DNA from: a virus
Virus record (IMG/VR): IMGVR_UViG_3300027963_000041
Span: 79,096 to 143,095 of that record
DNA length: 64,000 nt
Strand: one strand, 5' to 3'
Positions within the stretch are counted from its first letter, which is position 1; each line of letters starts with the position of its first letter. This document shows positions 8,280 through 18,078 of this stretch, one piece after another. A program made the position numbers and the translations under genes. Under the pieces are notes generated by a model that saw only the letters and a list, made by a program, of their open reading frames with translations, had not been told where the DNA came from and searched no databases.

Positions 8280-11200
8280 TAGCATAATCAACGATGCACT
8301 TTCAGTCGCTACCTCAATAGCGTACACTAAGAAAGAGATTGCAAAACTAAAAGAAGAGTTGCAATCGCAAGTCGTTGAACAAGGTCCTACTGGTCCAGTA
8401 GGTCCGCGCGGTGCTATTGGCGCAAAAGGTGAACAAGGCGCACAAGGTCTTAAAGGCGACAAAGGCGATGTGGGTCCTCGCGGTCCAGTTGGTGATACAG
8501 GACCGCAAGGTCCAAAAGGCGATGTAGGCGAAGTTGGTCCGCAAGGTCCGCAAGGTCCGCAAGGCGAACAAGGTTCAATTGGACCACAAGGCGCACAGGG
8601 CGAACGTGGTTTGCAAGGAGAGCAAGGACCAAAAGGCGACAAAGGCGATAAGGGAGACAAAGGTGAATCTGGTAAAAACGGAGTGGACGGCAGAGATGGA
8701 TCGCAGGGCGCAATGGGTCCCGCTGGCACAACAGGCCCTCAGGGAATTCAAGGTGAACGAGGTCCTAAAGGTGAGCCAGGAAGAGTTGGATCCCAAGGCA
8801 TTCAAGGTGAACGAGGTCCTCAAGGCGAATCCGGACCACAGGGTGTTCAAGGACTGCCTGGTAAGGATGGTAGAGACGGAGACACAAAGCCAATTGAACA
8901 ACAGTTCACAAAGTTCACAAAAAATCTCAACGACAACTTTGCAGAATACAGAACAAAGTTAAACGCACTCATTAGTAAATCACTAGCCAACGATGCATGG
9001 AAAGCAACTGGTTCTGGTGAAGTAAATCTACGCTATCTTGATGACGTAGATCGTAATAGTATTCAAGATGGTTATGTATTATCATACAATTCAACCACAA
9101 AAAAATTCACATTCGTAGAGCAAACCGGTGGTGCAGGTGGTAGTGCAAATCTAATTGGTTATGCAGTTAACACTACAACTGATCTAATTTGGACTACCGC
9201 AAACTCAGCATGGGCAACCGCAAATTCTGCGCTCAACCAACAAAGTGGTGATCTTGATCAATTTGCAAGAGATAGAGCAAATGGTGCATATGGTCAAGCC
9301 AATTCATCATTCAATCAAGCCAATCTTTCTTACACGGTTGCCAACAACTCTTGGGCGGCCGCAAACGCATCTTACATTCAAGCAAACTCCGCATTCAACA
9401 AGGCTAACAATGCACTTGATGTTGGACAAGCCGCTTGGAATTACGCAAACACAATTGTTGTTTCAAGTCTTTCTGGATACGCAGTTAACACAACCACAGA
9501 TTTAATTTGGTCTACTTCAAATTCAGCGTGGCAAAGTGCAAATTCTGCACAATCGTTAGCGCAAGCCGCGTACAATTATGCAAACACAATTGTTTCTGAT
9601 ACTCAGATTGATCCGTTTGCAAGGTCTACTGCCAATGGTGCTTTTGCTAAGGCTAACAATGCTTATGATGTAGCCAATGCCGCATACAATTATGCAAACA
9701 CAATTGTATCAGATACACAAATTGACCCTCTTGCGCGTAGTACAGCAAATGGTGCTTTTGCAAAGGCAAATAACGCTTACGATGTAGGCAACTCTGCGTG
9801 GGCAACTGCTAATGCCGCTTATAATGCCGCAAACAATGTTGTACTGTACAATCAAAATTTAAATACATCAAACTCAGTTTCTTTTGCAGGGCTAACTGTT
9901 ACAGGTAACACTACAGTTCAGGACGTTATACCTTCAGCAAATATTACATACAATCTTGGTTCGTCAACTGCAAGATTTAGAGATTTATATTTAAGCGGAA
10001 ACACAATATATCTTGGTGCAATAACTTTAACTGCCGATAAAATTACAACAACTGCCGCAGTTGCCAATGCATCTTACGCACAAGCAAATACTGCAACTAC
10101 TAATGCCGCTACTGCAAACACTTTAGCAGGTTCAGCATTTGCAAAGGCTAACAATTCTTATGACGTAGCAAATGCGGCTTACAATAAAGCAAATACTGGC
10201 ACTAGTCAATTAGTTAACGGTGCTAGTACAGTTAGCCTTAGTGCAAATGGTAACTTAACAGTACCAGGACCAATTATTGGATTAGGAAATTCTAAACTAG
10301 ACTTTACCACTTACGGTTCTAACACAGCATATCTAACAACTACTGATGATGATGCTACTGCATTGTTTATGGGATTGACAGATTTAAACTTATACGCTCA
10401 TACAACTGTTCAAATTAGGACCAATACCACAGGAGTATCGAACAACTGGACATTTGGTGCAGATGGCACATTAACATTCCCAGATAACACAGTACAAACA
10501 ACAGCATTCACTGGTACTGTAATTGATTCTTTAGCAAGAAGCATTGCAAACTCTGCTTTCGATAAAGCAAATACTTCAGTAACATATAATCAAAGTCTTA
10601 ATACATCAAACTCAGTTTCTTTTGCAGGAGTAACAGTAACAGGAAATACAACAGTTCAACATGTTATTCCTAGCGCAAACATCACATATGATTTAGGAAC
10701 GCCAACTGCTAGATTCAGAGATTTATATTTAAGTGGAAATACTATTAATTTAGGTGGTGCTACAATTAAAACAGATGTTGGTACCGGAGCGATTGCACTA
10801 ATTCCGGTACCAACTGTAGCAAATCCAAACCCAACAGGTATTGTTGTGTCGCCGACCGGAACTATAAGTACGGTATCTACCATCGGTGGCACCTTAACTG
10901 CAAATGCAGTTAGCAATTCGTCTAATAATACAGCAATTACTGTAACTGAATATGGCGGTATTTTATTAGCAGAAGATTCAGGCACTTCAATTTTAGAAAG
11001 AAGAATCTACAAAAATAGGCCGCTATCAGATTTACAAAATACTACAATTTCTACAGCGCAGTCAGCAACATTTAATGACCAAATTGGATCATTAGTTCCT
11101 GTTAGCAAACATTTTGTATGCAACAATGCAACAGAATCATTGTTTGTTTTGCCATCAGCAAATGGTGTAAGCCAAGGATTCAATTTAACATTCGATATAG

Positions 11201-11457
11201 TAAATAGTGGCAATTTAATTTTCGAAGTAGCATCATCAAATACAGAGGTTATTAGGTTTGGACCAAATCGTGCAACGCAAGTTAAAATCGTTAATATAAA
11301 TTCTATAGACGCAGACACTATTGGTAATAAACAATTCAATTCGTCTACGGCAGGCATTTCATTCTCAAATTCAATTCTTACATTCAGCGGGCAACAAAAC
11401 ATATATACACTAAAATTTGTACGCATAAATTCTACTGATTATATGTTGTCAAGATAG
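8260..11457 (+). CDS. Collagen-like long tail fibre / virion protein
   Basis: I choose GTG at 8260, preceded by AAGAGG with 6-base spacing, over the upstream TTG at 8242. The product has about 1065 residues: a short helical N-terminus, then 55 uninterrupted Gly-X-Y triplets (encoded by 8383-8880), then Ala/Asn-rich heptad-like repeats (AN.AY, AN.AW) and two copies of a [19 protein letters not shown] module, ending in a beta-rich tip. This is the architecture of a trimeric fibrous virion protein. It sits between portal and prohead core genes, an unusual place for a fibre in T4. No peptidase S74 chaperone domain is apparent. It may be receptor-binding or decorate the head or neck. Confidence 0.85.
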   Translation: MTKKTNDSIINDALSVATSIAYTKKEIAKLKEELQSQVVEQGPTGPVGPRGAIGAKGEQGAQGLKGDKGDVGPRGPVGDTGPQGPKGDVGEVGPQGPQGPQGEQGSIGPQGAQGERGLQGEQGPKGDKGDKGDKGESGKNGVDGRDGSQGAMGPAGTTGPQGIQGERGPKGEPGRVGSQGIQGERGPQGESGPQGVQGLPGKDGRDGDTKPIEQQFTKFTKNLNDNFAEYRTKLNALISKSLANDAWKATGSGEVNLRYLDDVDRNSIQDGYVLSYNSTTKKFTFVEQTGGAGGSANLIGYAVNTTTDLIWTTANSAWATANSALNQQSGDLDQFARDRANGAYGQANSSFNQANLSYTVANNSWAAANASYIQANSAFNKANNALDVGQAAWNYANTIVVSSLSGYAVNTTTDLIWSTSNSAWQSANSAQSLAQAAYNYANTIVSDTQIDPFARSTANGAFAKANNAYDVANAAYNYANTIVSDTQIDPLARSTANGAFAKANNAYDVGNSAWATANAAYNAANNVVLYNQNLNTSNSVSFAGLTVTGNTTVQDVIPSANITYNLGSSTARFRDLYLSGNTIYLGAITLTADKITTTAAVANASYAQANTATTNAATANTLAGSAFAKANNSYDVANAAYNKANTGTSQLVNGASTVSLSANGNLTVPGPIIGLGNSKLDFTTYGSNTAYLTTTDDDATALFMGLTDLNLYAHTTVQIRTNTTGVSNNWTFGADGTLTFPDNTVQTTAFTGTVIDSLARSIANSAFDKANTSVTYNQSLNTSNSVSFAGVTVTGNTTVQHVIPSANITYDLGTPTARFRDLYLSGNTINLGGATIKTDVGTGAIALIPVPTVANPNPTGIVVSPTGTISTVSTIGGTLTANAVSNSSNNTAITVTEYGGILLAEDSGTSILERRIYKNRPLSDLQNTTISTAQSATFNDQIGSLVPVSKHFVCNNATESLFVLPSANGVSQGFNLTFDIVNSGNLIFEVASSNTEVIRFGPNRATQVKIVNINSIDADTIGNKQFNSSTAGISFSNSILTFSGQQNIYTLKFVRINSTDYMLSR
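8383..8880 (+). repeat. Collagen-like Gly-X-Y coding repeat
   Basis: 166 codons with glycine at every third position and frequent Pro, Lys-Gly-Asp and Gln-Gly-Glu triplets. Local base composition is G-rich compared with the flanks. The opposite strand reads as a long proline-rich open frame that is an artefact of this repeat. Confidence 0.9.
9585..9800 (+). repeat. Tandem imperfect repeat in fibre gene
   Basis: Two adjacent units of about 105-110 bases encode nearly identical 35-residue blocks ([17 protein letters not shown] followed by [14 protein letters not shown]). Differences are mostly silent, so the protein repeat is under selection or was recently duplicated and diverged in DNA. Confidence 0.75.
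9847..10755 (+). repeat. Two dispersed copies of the [17 protein letters not shown] module
   Basis: The blocks at about 9847-10020 and 10586-10755 encode almost the same 57-residue module ([19 protein letters not shown], then SANITY.LG, then [13 protein letters not shown]). Such modules recur in fibres of T4-like marine phages. Confidence 0.75.
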
Positions 11458-11474
11458 CCAAAAATACCGAATTT

Positions 11475-11482
11475 TATAAATA
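11475..11482 (+). promoter_or_regulatory. Late promoter box before core genes
   Basis: Perfect TATAAATA 20 bases upstream of the gp67-like start, in the 44-base gap after the fibre gene. Confidence 0.75.
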
Positions 11483-11501
11483 CTAACAAAGAGGAGTTAT
11501 T

Positions 11502-11720
11502 ATGAGTGAACACATTCAAGCGGCAATAGATGCCGCATTAAACGCGAAACCTACAGATTTTAAAGACAGCATTTACAATGCAATTCAGCAAAAAGTAGAT
11601 GACGTAATGTTCTTGAAAAAAATGCAGGTTGCTAACCAGATTTTCAATAACCAAGAAGAATCATCAACAAACGATTCGGAATTAAGTCCAGAAGAGGAAA
11701 ATATAGATGAAGACCTTTAA
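11502..11720 (+). CDS. Prohead core protein, gp67-like
   Basis: 72 residues with a helical N-terminal half and an acidic C-terminal tail rich in Glu, Asp, Asn and Ser. Size, composition and position right after the portal/fibre block and before the protease match T4 gp67, a small internal core protein of the prohead needed for head shape. Sequence identity to T4 is not obvious, so the call is mainly positional. Ribosome site GAGGAG; the next gene overlaps its end by 14 bases. Confidence 0.6.
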   Translation: MSEHIQAAIDAALNAKPTDFKDSIYNAIQQKVDDVMFLKKMQVANQIFNNQEESSTNDSELSPEEENIDEDL

Positions 11721-12087
11721 AAGTTTTCTTTTTAGTCTAGACGAAGTTAAGACCGTTGGTCTTAAAAATAAACTCGCTAAGACTACTTACATGGCACAAA
11801 TGAAGGACCCTGGAGACCTTGAGGATGTAGGTCCTGAAGAGGTTGGTCCAGCGAGCGTTAAATCTGGTAGCGGTAAAAGACCTGCGGACAGACTTGACAA
11901 CAAGCAAGCATTTGGCGAAGAAGCATACGCAACTATCAAAGCAAAAGTAAAAGAAGAAAAAGATCAAGACGCTTTGATTGCATTGTACGATTCACTTACA
12001 GAAGAAAATCAAAAAATCTTTTTAGAAAATTTTCAAAAAGATTCAGATAAAATTCTTCAGTTTGCTCTCTCATTAGTCGAGGAGTAA
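11707..12087 (+). CDS. Prohead core protein, gp68-like
   Basis: 126 residues. It begins MKTFKSFLFSLDEV, which resembles the N-terminal capsid-targeting sequence of T4 core and internal proteins (MKTYQEFI-like) and contains a possible gp21 cleavage triplet L-D-E (residues 11-13). The rest is Lys/Glu-rich and helical. Position between the gp67-like gene and protease gene 21 fits gp68, which builds the scaffold core and is degraded on maturation. Confidence 0.6.
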   Translation: MKTFKSFLFSLDEVKTVGLKNKLAKTTYMAQMKDPGDLEDVGPEEVGPASVKSGSGKRPADRLDNKQAFGEEAYATIKAKVKEEKDQDALIALYDSLTEENQKIFLENFQKDSDKILQFALSLVEE

Positions 12088-12091
12088 TTAA

Positions 12092-12541
12092 ATGGCTGAT
12101 ACAGTAACCTCACAAAAATTAAAAGACCATGCAACAGCATGGGCGTACAAGTTTACAAATGAATCTGATGGTACAGGTGAGACTAATGTTCTCAAGGTTG
12201 ATGTATCAGGTTTAACTGCCGCGGCAAATAGCGCACTTACTAATCAGAGAGTAAACATTAATAAAATTACTTGGTCGATTGCAGGCGCAAATACCAAAGT
12301 AAAACTCATGTGGTCTGGCGATGCACCAAACACAATTGTCTATCTATCAGGCACAGGTACAATGGACCTTGCAACAAACTTAAATGCACCAATTACAAAT
12401 AATATTGCAAACACAATCGGCGATATTTACTTGTCAACATTTGGACATGTTGCAGGTGCTGGTTATACAGTCATTGTCGAAGGCAAGAAAACCGCAGGCT
12501 TCACAAGCCGCGAGACAACAGACGATGGAGAGTCCCCATGA
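12092..12541 (+). CDS. Small structural protein of unknown function
   Basis: 149 residues, rich in Ala, Thr, Asn and Gly with alternating hydrophobic residues suggesting a beta-sandwich (for example INKITWSIAGANTKVKLMW and a Gly-rich AGAGYTVIVEGKK strand). No Cys or catalytic motif. It lies between core and protease genes under the same late promoter, so it is probably a capsid-associated or decoration protein. The 3' end overlaps the start of gene 21 by 4 bases. Confidence 0.6.
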   Translation: MADTVTSQKLKDHATAWAYKFTNESDGTGETNVLKVDVSGLTAAANSALTNQRVNINKITWSIAGANTKVKLMWSGDAPNTIVYLSGTGTMDLATNLNAPITNNIANTIGDIYLSTFGHVAGAGYTVIVEGKKTAGFTSRETTDDGESP

Positions 12542-13188
12542 GATTAATTTCAGAAATTAACGAAGAAGTTAAATTCATTACCGAGGCTACAGAAGCCGGT
12601 AAGAAAGAACTTTTTATTGAAGGTATCTTCATGATGGCTGAAGAGCCAAATCGTAACAAACGAATCTATCCAATGGAAATTTTGAAGCGCGAAGCAAATC
12701 GTTACATTAACGAGTATGTTAATAAAAGTCGTGCATATGGTGAACTAGGACATCCAGAAGGTCCTACAATCAATTTAGAACGTGTCTCACACATGATTAA
12801 AGAGTTGCGCCAAGATGGTAATAATTTTATCGGCAAAGCAAAGATCATGGACACACCATATGGTAACATCGTAAAAAATCTAGTTGGTGAAGGTGCATCA
12901 CTTGGTGTATCTACAAGAGGACTTGGTTCTCTCACACAAACTAAAGAGGGTTACAATGTTGTGCAAGACGATTTTTATCTTGCAACAGCCGCAGATATTG
13001 TAGCGGACCCATCAGCACCGAACGCATTTGTACATGGTATCATGGAAAACAAAGAATGGGTATTTGTAAACGGTCGCTGGACAGAACAACATATTGAAGA
13101 ATCAAAAACAGCAATTAAGAAGGCTAGTTCGAAAGATTTAGATAAAATCAAAATCAAAATTTTCGAAAACTTCATTAATAAACTGTAA
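12538..13188 (+). CDS. 21: Prohead maturation protease gp21
   Basis: 216 residues, the size of T4 gp21. Conserved prohead-protease features: FIEGIFMMAEEPNRNKR near residue 30, the histidine in AYGELGHP (about residue 72) and the serine in ASLGVSTRG (about residue 125), the His and Ser of this herpesvirus-assemblin-like family. It should cut scaffold, gp23 and internal proteins after (L/I)-x-E. The ATG overlaps the previous stop. Confidence 0.94.
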   Translation: MRLISEINEEVKFITEATEAGKKELFIEGIFMMAEEPNRNKRIYPMEILKREANRYINEYVNKSRAYGELGHPEGPTINLERVSHMIKELRQDGNNFIGKAKIMDTPYGNIVKNLVGEGASLGVSTRGLGSLTQTKEGYNVVQDDFYLATAADIVADPSAPNAFVHGIMENKEWVFVNGRWTEQHIEESKTAIKKASSKDLDKIKIKIFENFINKL

Positions 13189-13194
13189 AAATAT

Positions 13195-13202
13195 TATAAA
13201 TA
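13195..13202 (+). promoter_or_regulatory. Late promoter box before gene 22
   Basis: Perfect TATAAATA 40 bases upstream of the scaffold gene, just after gene 21. Confidence 0.75.
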
Positions 13203-13241
13203 GATACTAGAAACCTCAAATACTCAAAAGGAGAGAGCATC

Positions 13242-14156
13242 ATGACAGAACAAGTAAAAGACAAGGTCGAAGACCTTGAAAAGAAAAACTTAGAAGAAGG
13301 TGAGATGCCTGCCGCTCTGAAAGCCTATATCGATAAAAAAGGTAAAAAAGGCGAAAAAGAGAAAGAAGATGACGCAGAGGACGATGATGGCGAAGACAAC
13401 AAGGAAGTAAAAGAAAAAAAAGCAAAAATGAAAGAAGACATTGACGCTATTTTTTCTGGTGAAGAACTTTCTGAAGAATTCAAAACCAACGCCAAAGCAA
13501 TCTTTGAAGCAGCCGTAGCATCCCGCATTTCAGAAATTGAAACAGACCTTCAGGAACAATTTGATACCAAACTTAACGAACAGGTAGGCGAAATTGTTTC
13601 AGGTATCGTTGACAAAGTTGACGAATATTTGGAATATGTTGTTGCTGAGTGGACAGAAGAACACAAAGTTGGTATTGAGAAAAATCTAAAAGCAGAAGTT
13701 ACCGAAGACTTTATGGTAGGTCTAAAGAATCTATTCGTTGAAAACTACATTGACATTCCAGAAGACAAAGTAGACTTAGTAGACGAAATGACAAAGAAAC
13801 TGCAAGACGCAGAAACCGATTTAGATAAAAAAATCACAGAAAATGCTGATTTAGTTGCAGAATTGAATTCTTATAAGAAAGACCAGGCTATTCACACAGT
13901 AACAGAAGGATTGTCTGAAATTCAAATTGCAAAATTAAAATCACTTGCAGAAAATATTGAATTCATTTCTGAACAAGATTACAAAAACAAACTTACTCTT
14001 ACAAAGAAAAAGTACTTTGAATCTAAAGAAACTGAAAAAACCGCTGTTTCTGAGTCAAAGAAAGATTTAGATTCTGCTGATTCTGAATTGGAAGAATCGT
14101 TTACCCCTATCATGGAACACTATGTGAAGAATATTTCCAAGATAGTGAAAAGATAA
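13242..14156 (+). CDS. 22: Prohead core scaffold protein gp22
   Basis: 304 residues, highly charged and almost entirely helical/coiled-coil, with an acidic-basic stretch at residues about 28-65. T4 gp22 (269 residues) is the major scaffold around which gp23 assembles and is then degraded by gp21. Several (L/I)-x-E triplets fit processing sites. Located directly before the capsid gene with its own AGGAGAG ribosome site and late promoter. Confidence 0.9.
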   Translation: MTEQVKDKVEDLEKKNLEEGEMPAALKAYIDKKGKKGEKEKEDDAEDDDGEDNKEVKEKKAKMKEDIDAIFSGEELSEEFKTNAKAIFEAAVASRISEIETDLQEQFDTKLNEQVGEIVSGIVDKVDEYLEYVVAEWTEEHKVGIEKNLKAEVTEDFMVGLKNLFVENYIDIPEDKVDLVDEMTKKLQDAETDLDKKITENADLVAELNSYKKDQAIHTVTEGLSEIQIAKLKSLAENIEFISEQDYKNKLTLTKKKYFESKETEKTAVSESKKDLDSADSELEESFTPIMEHYVKNISKIVKR

Positions 14157-14161
14157 GAAAT

Positions 14162-14169
14162 TATAAATA
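14162..14169 (+). promoter_or_regulatory. Late promoter box before gene 23
   Basis: Perfect TATAAATA 36 bases upstream of the major capsid start, as expected for the most strongly expressed late gene. Confidence 0.8.
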
Positions 14170-14205
14170 ACATCAGAGTTTATCAAATACTCAAAGGAGA
14201 AAAAT

Positions 14206-15528
14206 ATGTCAGACGCATTACTTAAAAAATGGGCACCCGTTCTTGATCACTCAGAACTTCCAGCGATCAAGGATTCCCACAGACGCGCAGTTGTAGCACA
14301 ACTTCTTGAGAACCAAGAATTAGATGGTCGCTCGAATTCCTCAGCAGGCTATCGTAATCCTACTAGCCTTCTTAACGAAGATGCACCAACTAACGCAATG
14401 GGCGCTTCATCTTCAACCGCAGGCGATGGTAACATCGACCTTTACGATCCAGTACTTATCAGCCTAGTACGCCGTGCGGCACCTAATCTTATCGCTTACG
14501 ATATTTGCGGTGTTCAGCCAATGACAGGACCAACTGGTCTTATTTTTGCTATGCGCTCACGTTACTCAGGTCAGAACGGTACTGAAGCGTTGTTCAACGA
14601 AGCAAACACTGGCTTCTCTGGCACCGTAGGCGATCAAACCGGCGCAACAGCCGCACTTGCAAACGCAACCAACTACACAGTTCAGACTGGTATGACTACA
14701 GCGATCGCTGAAGGTCTTGGCGGTGGCGGTTCAAACGCGGATTTCAACGAGATGGCATTCAGCATCGAAAAGATTTCCGTTGTTGCTAAGAGCCGTGCGC
14801 TAAAAGCAGAATACACAATGGAACTTGCACAAGACTTGAAAGCAGTTCATGGTCTTGATGCAGAGCAAGAACTTGCTAACATTCTTTCAACAGAAATTCT
14901 TGCAGAAATTAACCGCGAAGTAGTTCGTCAAGTTAACATCTCTGCAACAGTAGGCGCACAAGAAAACGTGGCAACTGCTGGTACTTTCGACCTTGACGTT
15001 GACGCTAACGGTCGTTGGTCAGTTGAAAAATTCAAAGGCTTGATGTTCCAATTGGAGCGTGAGTCTAACGCAATTGCTAAGGCAACTCGCCGTGGTAAAG
15101 GCAATGTGATGATCTGTTCTTCAGACGTTGCATCAGCACTTCAAATGGCTGGCGTTCTAGATTACACACCAGCACTTGCATCTAACAACCTACAAGTTGA
15201 TGACACAGGCAACACATTCGCAGGTGTTCTAAACGGTCGTATCAAGGTTTACATTGACCCATACTTCGCATCTTCATCTGGCGTACACTACGCAACTATC
15301 GGCTACAAGGGCACTTCAGCATTTGACGCTGGCTTGTTCTACTGCCCATACGTTCCTCTACAGATGGTTCGTGCAGTTGGTCAAGATTCATTCCAGCCAC
15401 GTATCGGATTTAAGACCCGTTACGGCATGGTAGCGAACCCATTCGCAACTTCTGCGGCTGACGGTGTAATCAACTTTACAAACAAGAACATCTACTATCG
15501 TAGATTCGCGATCACAAACTTGATGTAA
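14206..15528 (+). CDS. 23: Major capsid protein gp23
   Basis: 440 residues, shorter than T4 gp23 (521) but typical of T4-like marine phages. The motif LVRRAAPNLIAYDICGVQPM (residues about 86-105) is diagnostic for gp23. A predicted gp21 site lies after L-L-N-E58, before D59, removing an N-terminal delta domain. HK97-like fold by family. GC content and codon use are more optimised than in neighbours, fitting high expression. Followed by a strong intrinsic terminator. Confidence 0.97.
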   Translation: MSDALLKKWAPVLDHSELPAIKDSHRRAVVAQLLENQELDGRSNSSAGYRNPTSLLNEDAPTNAMGASSSTAGDGNIDLYDPVLISLVRRAAPNLIAYDICGVQPMTGPTGLIFAMRSRYSGQNGTEALFNEANTGFSGTVGDQTGATAALANATNYTVQTGMTTAIAEGLGGGGSNADFNEMAFSIEKISVVAKSRALKAEYTMELAQDLKAVHGLDAEQELANILSTEILAEINREVVRQVNISATVGAQENVATAGTFDLDVDANGRWSVEKFKGLMFQLERESNAIAKATRRGKGNVMICSSDVASALQMAGVLDYTPALASNNLQVDDTGNTFAGVLNGRIKVYIDPYFASSSGVHYATIGYKGTSAFDAGLFYCPYVPLQMVRAVGQDSFQPRIGFKTRYGMVANPFATSAADGVINFTNKNIYYRRFAITNLM

Positions 15529-15556
15529 TCATTAAGCCGGCACAGATCGGATTTGA

Positions 15557-15583
15557 GAGGGACCTTCGGGTCCCTCTTTTTTT
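15557..15583 (+). terminator. Intrinsic terminator after gene 23
   Basis: GAGGGACC (15557-15564), TTCG tetraloop, GGTCCCTC (15569-15576), then seven T. Very strong Rho-independent terminator ending the capsid operon. Confidence 0.95.
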
Positions 15584-15587
15584 GTCT

Positions 15588-15595
15588 TATAAATA
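15588..15595 (+). promoter_or_regulatory. Late promoter box after gene 23
   Basis: Perfect TATAAATA directly behind the terminator and 23 bases before the next gene. Confidence 0.75.
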
Positions 15596-15618
15596 TATGA
15601 TGACAATAAGGCACAAAT

Positions 15619-16134
15619 ATGGCAACGTATAATCAAACACCTACCAACAAAAGTTTTCTTTCGAATAACAAGTATGAATTTGTTATTCAAAGACTGCCTC
15701 ACGTTACATTTTTTATACAGTCTGTTGTAATACCGGACGTATCACTTGTTGGAACACAGGTTCCATCTCCATATGTTTCTGTACCAATTCCAGGTAACAT
15801 TCTAACCTATGGTGAATTGCAAGTCACTTACATCATGGATGAAGACATGCAATCATGGCGTGAAATATATGACTGGATGTACAATCTAGGTAATCCAGAA
15901 TCAAAAAATAAAATAGGTGATCTTACGCAAACTCCAGGTAGACGCAATAGCGTTACCTCTGATGCATCATTGTTAGTTAAATCAAACTCAAACAACCCTC
16001 GCGTAAAATTTACCTTTAAAGATATGTTTCCTACCACTCTTGGTGGAGTTACATTGTCTAGCGCAGAAGGGCAAGAATTTATTACATCAACTATTTCTTT
16101 TATATACAGTCATTACACAGTAGATTCGATTTGA
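15619..16134 (+). CDS. Virion protein, possibly tail-tube-fold family
   Basis: 171 residues. Hydrophobic/polar alternation, an early FVIQRLPHVTFFIQSV strand, a VSVPIPGN segment and a central MDEDMQSWREIYDWM helix recall small tail proteins of the gp19/gp54 tube fold found after gene 23 in T4-like marine phages. I cannot name the T4 counterpart. Own late promoter, so it is structural. Its TGA stop lies within the -35 hexamer of the uvsY promoter. Confidence 0.45.
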   Translation: MATYNQTPTNKSFLSNNKYEFVIQRLPHVTFFIQSVVIPDVSLVGTQVPSPYVSVPIPGNILTYGELQVTYIMDEDMQSWREIYDWMYNLGNPESKNKIGDLTQTPGRRNSVTSDASLLVKSNSNNPRVKFTFKDMFPTTLGGVTLSSAEGQEFITSTISFIYSHYTVDSI

Positions 16135-16159
16135 CATTTATATCAGTTTGTGTTATTAT
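16131..16159 (+). promoter_or_regulatory. Sigma70-type promoter for uvsY-uvsW operon
   Basis: TTGACA (16131-16136), 17-bp spacer, TATTAT (16154-16159). The -35 contains the TGA stop of the preceding late gene. A perfect 8-bp palindrome TGGATCCA (16170-16177) lies near the predicted start. Confidence 0.8.
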
Positions 16160-16191
16160 GATATGTAATTGGATCCATATGGAGGAGTGTG

Positions 16192-16629
16192 ATGACGTTA
16201 GATCAATTGATGGAAGAATGGAAGAAAGATGCGCCAGTAGATTCTACTGAGTTAGCCATTGCTTCACTTAAAATACCAGAACTGCATAGTAAGTACCTCA
16301 AAATTTATTTTGAAGAAAGACGCAAACTCAAAGGTTTAGAGTTTCAGTCTAAGGAATTGTTTTTGAAGAAATATGAATATTATAACGGACGTATATCTGA
16401 AGAAGAGTTAGAACAACTTGGTTGGGAACCTTTTATGAAACGTCTAATGAAAAATGAAATTGACATGTATATTGATTCTGACAAGGAAATTATTGAGAAG
16501 AATATGAGAATCGTCATGCAAAAGGAAAAACTAGATTTCCTTGAAGAGGTGATCAAGAATCTCAATCAAAGAAACTTTCAAATTAAGAATGCAATTGAAT
16601 GGAGAAAGTTTACTCAAGGTGTCGCATAA
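16192..16629 (+). CDS. uvsY: Recombination mediator UvsY
   Basis: 145 residues, close to T4 UvsY (137). Start ATG at 16192 is favoured by GGAGGAG at 16181-16187; a GTG directly before it is possible. Helical and charged throughout, with an N-terminal LMEEWKKDA motif and LHSKYLKIYFEERRKLK segment seen in UvsY. UvsY loads the UvsX recombinase on gp32-covered single-stranded DNA. Overlaps the start region of uvsW, as in T4. Confidence 0.9.
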   Translation: MTLDQLMEEWKKDAPVDSTELAIASLKIPELHSKYLKIYFEERRKLKGLEFQSKELFLKKYEYYNGRISEEELEQLGWEPFMKRLMKNEIDMYIDSDKEIIEKNMRIVMQKEKLDFLEEVIKNLNQRNFQIKNAIEWRKFTQGVA

Positions 16630-18076
16630 CTCTATCACTATATCTAAGGTAAATGAAGTATATGCTAAGATACATTGCGAACGTGGAGAAGCAATGGAAC
16701 TTAGCGAGTACTTCACCTTTTACGTTCCCGGTTATAAATTTATGCCTGCATTCAGGAATAAAATCTGGGACGGAAAGATTCGCCTATTCAATACACAAAA
16801 CCATACCATCTATTATGGCTTAATGCCGTACATAGAAAAGTTTTGTCATGAACGCGAGTACCTTATAGAATATGATGCATCAGTTGATCTTGCAGATGAA
16901 TTTTCGGAGAATGAAGCAGATGAGTTTATTGCTAAACTCAAACTGCCGCATGAAGTAAGAGACTATCAAAAGAAAGCATTTATCTACGCTATAAGAAATA
17001 GAAGAGGGCTTCTAGTTTCACCAACTGCGTCAGGTAAATCTCTTATCATCTATCTCATTACAAGATACCTCAAAGGTAAGACACTTATCATTGTGCCTAC
17101 CATTTCTCTTGTATCGCAAATGTTCAAAGACTTTAAAGACTATGGACTTGATAGCGAAACATACATGCACAAGATTACTGCTGGCGCAGATAAAGAATCA
17201 AACAAACCAATCATTGTATCAACGTGGCAGTCAATCTACAAGATGCCAAAAGAATGGTTTGCACAATTTGATTTAGTCATTGGTGACGAAGCGCACTTAT
17301 TCAAAGCACAATCACTTACAAAGATCATGACAAATCTAACAGAGTGTGGCTATCGCTTTGGACTGACTGGTACGCTTGATGGAACACAAACTCATCGATT
17401 GGTGCTTGAAGGTTTATTCGGTAGAGTGAAGAATGTAACCACAACTAAAGAACTGATTGATACCAAAAGACTTGCAGATTTTAAAATCAAAGCATTGGTA
17501 CTCAAGCATGATGAAGTTTCATGTGAAGCAATTAAGAAAGCAAAGTACCAAGAAGAGATTGACTACTTGGTATCATCAGAAATACGGAACAAATTTATTA
17601 CAAACTTGACTATTTCCCTCAAAGGGAATACACTAGTATTGTTTCAGTTTGTACACAAGCATGGTGATGTACTTCACCCTATGATTCTCAATAAGGCTAA
17701 AGATAGAAAAGTCTTCTACGTTCACGGTAATGTGGATGTAGATGAACGTGAACTTGTACGAGAAATTACTGAGAAGGAATCTGACGCTATCATCATTGCG
17801 TCATATGGGACGTTCTCAACAGGTATAAATATAAGAAACTTACACAACATTGTTTTTGCGTCCCCTAGCAAAAGCAAGATTCGCACACTACAATCGATAG
17901 GGCGTGTACTCAGACTTGGTGAAAACAAAGAGACTGCAACGCTATTTGATATAGCGGACGATTTAACTTACAAAAGTAAAAAGAACTTCACCCTTGATCA
18001 TTTCGTAGAAAGAATGAAAATATACAATGAAGAAAAGTTTGAATATAAAATTTATTCAATCAACCTAAAAGGCTGA
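16589..18076 (+). CDS. uvsW: RNA-DNA / branched-DNA helicase UvsW
   Basis: 495 residues from ATG 16589; a GTG at 16619 would align better with the T4 N-terminus and overlap uvsY by only 11 bases. N-terminal double-stranded-DNA-binding domain (YF.F..PGYKFMPAFRNKIWDGKIRL, split), then SF2 motifs: SPTASGKS Walker A, GDEAH box, LTGT motif III, and the C-terminal SYGTFSTGI and QSIGRVLR motifs V and VI. UvsW unwinds R-loops and branched DNA, switching replication from origin- to recombination-dependent initiation. Confidence 0.95.
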   Translation: MQLNGESLLKVSHNSITISKVNEVYAKIHCERGEAMELSEYFTFYVPGYKFMPAFRNKIWDGKIRLFNTQNHTIYYGLMPYIEKFCHEREYLIEYDASVDLADEFSENEADEFIAKLKLPHEVRDYQKKAFIYAIRNRRGLLVSPTASGKSLIIYLITRYLKGKTLIIVPTISLVSQMFKDFKDYGLDSETYMHKITAGADKESNKPIIVSTWQSIYKMPKEWFAQFDLVIGDEAHLFKAQSLTKIMTNLTECGYRFGLTGTLDGTQTHRLVLEGLFGRVKNVTTTKELIDTKRLADFKIKALVLKHDEVSCEAIKKAKYQEEIDYLVSSEIRNKFITNLTISLKGNTLVLFQFVHKHGDVLHPMILNKAKDRKVFYVHGNVDVDERELVREITEKESDAIIIASYGTFSTGINIRNLHNIVFASPSKSKIRTLQSIGRVLRLGENKETATLFDIADDLTYKSKKNFTLDHFVERMKIYNEEKFEYKIYSINLKG

Positions 18077-18078
18077 CC

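Noticed and set aside
8238-8729. Long proline-rich open frame on the minus strand
   Set aside because: It is the complement of the Gly-X-Y repeat; no ribosome site, no promoter, and it overlaps a well-supported gene.
17824-17831. TATAAATA inside uvsW as a late promoter
   Set aside because: Deep within a coding region, far from a late gene; expected by chance in AT-rich DNA. The same applies to 25543-25550 inside the HldE-like gene.
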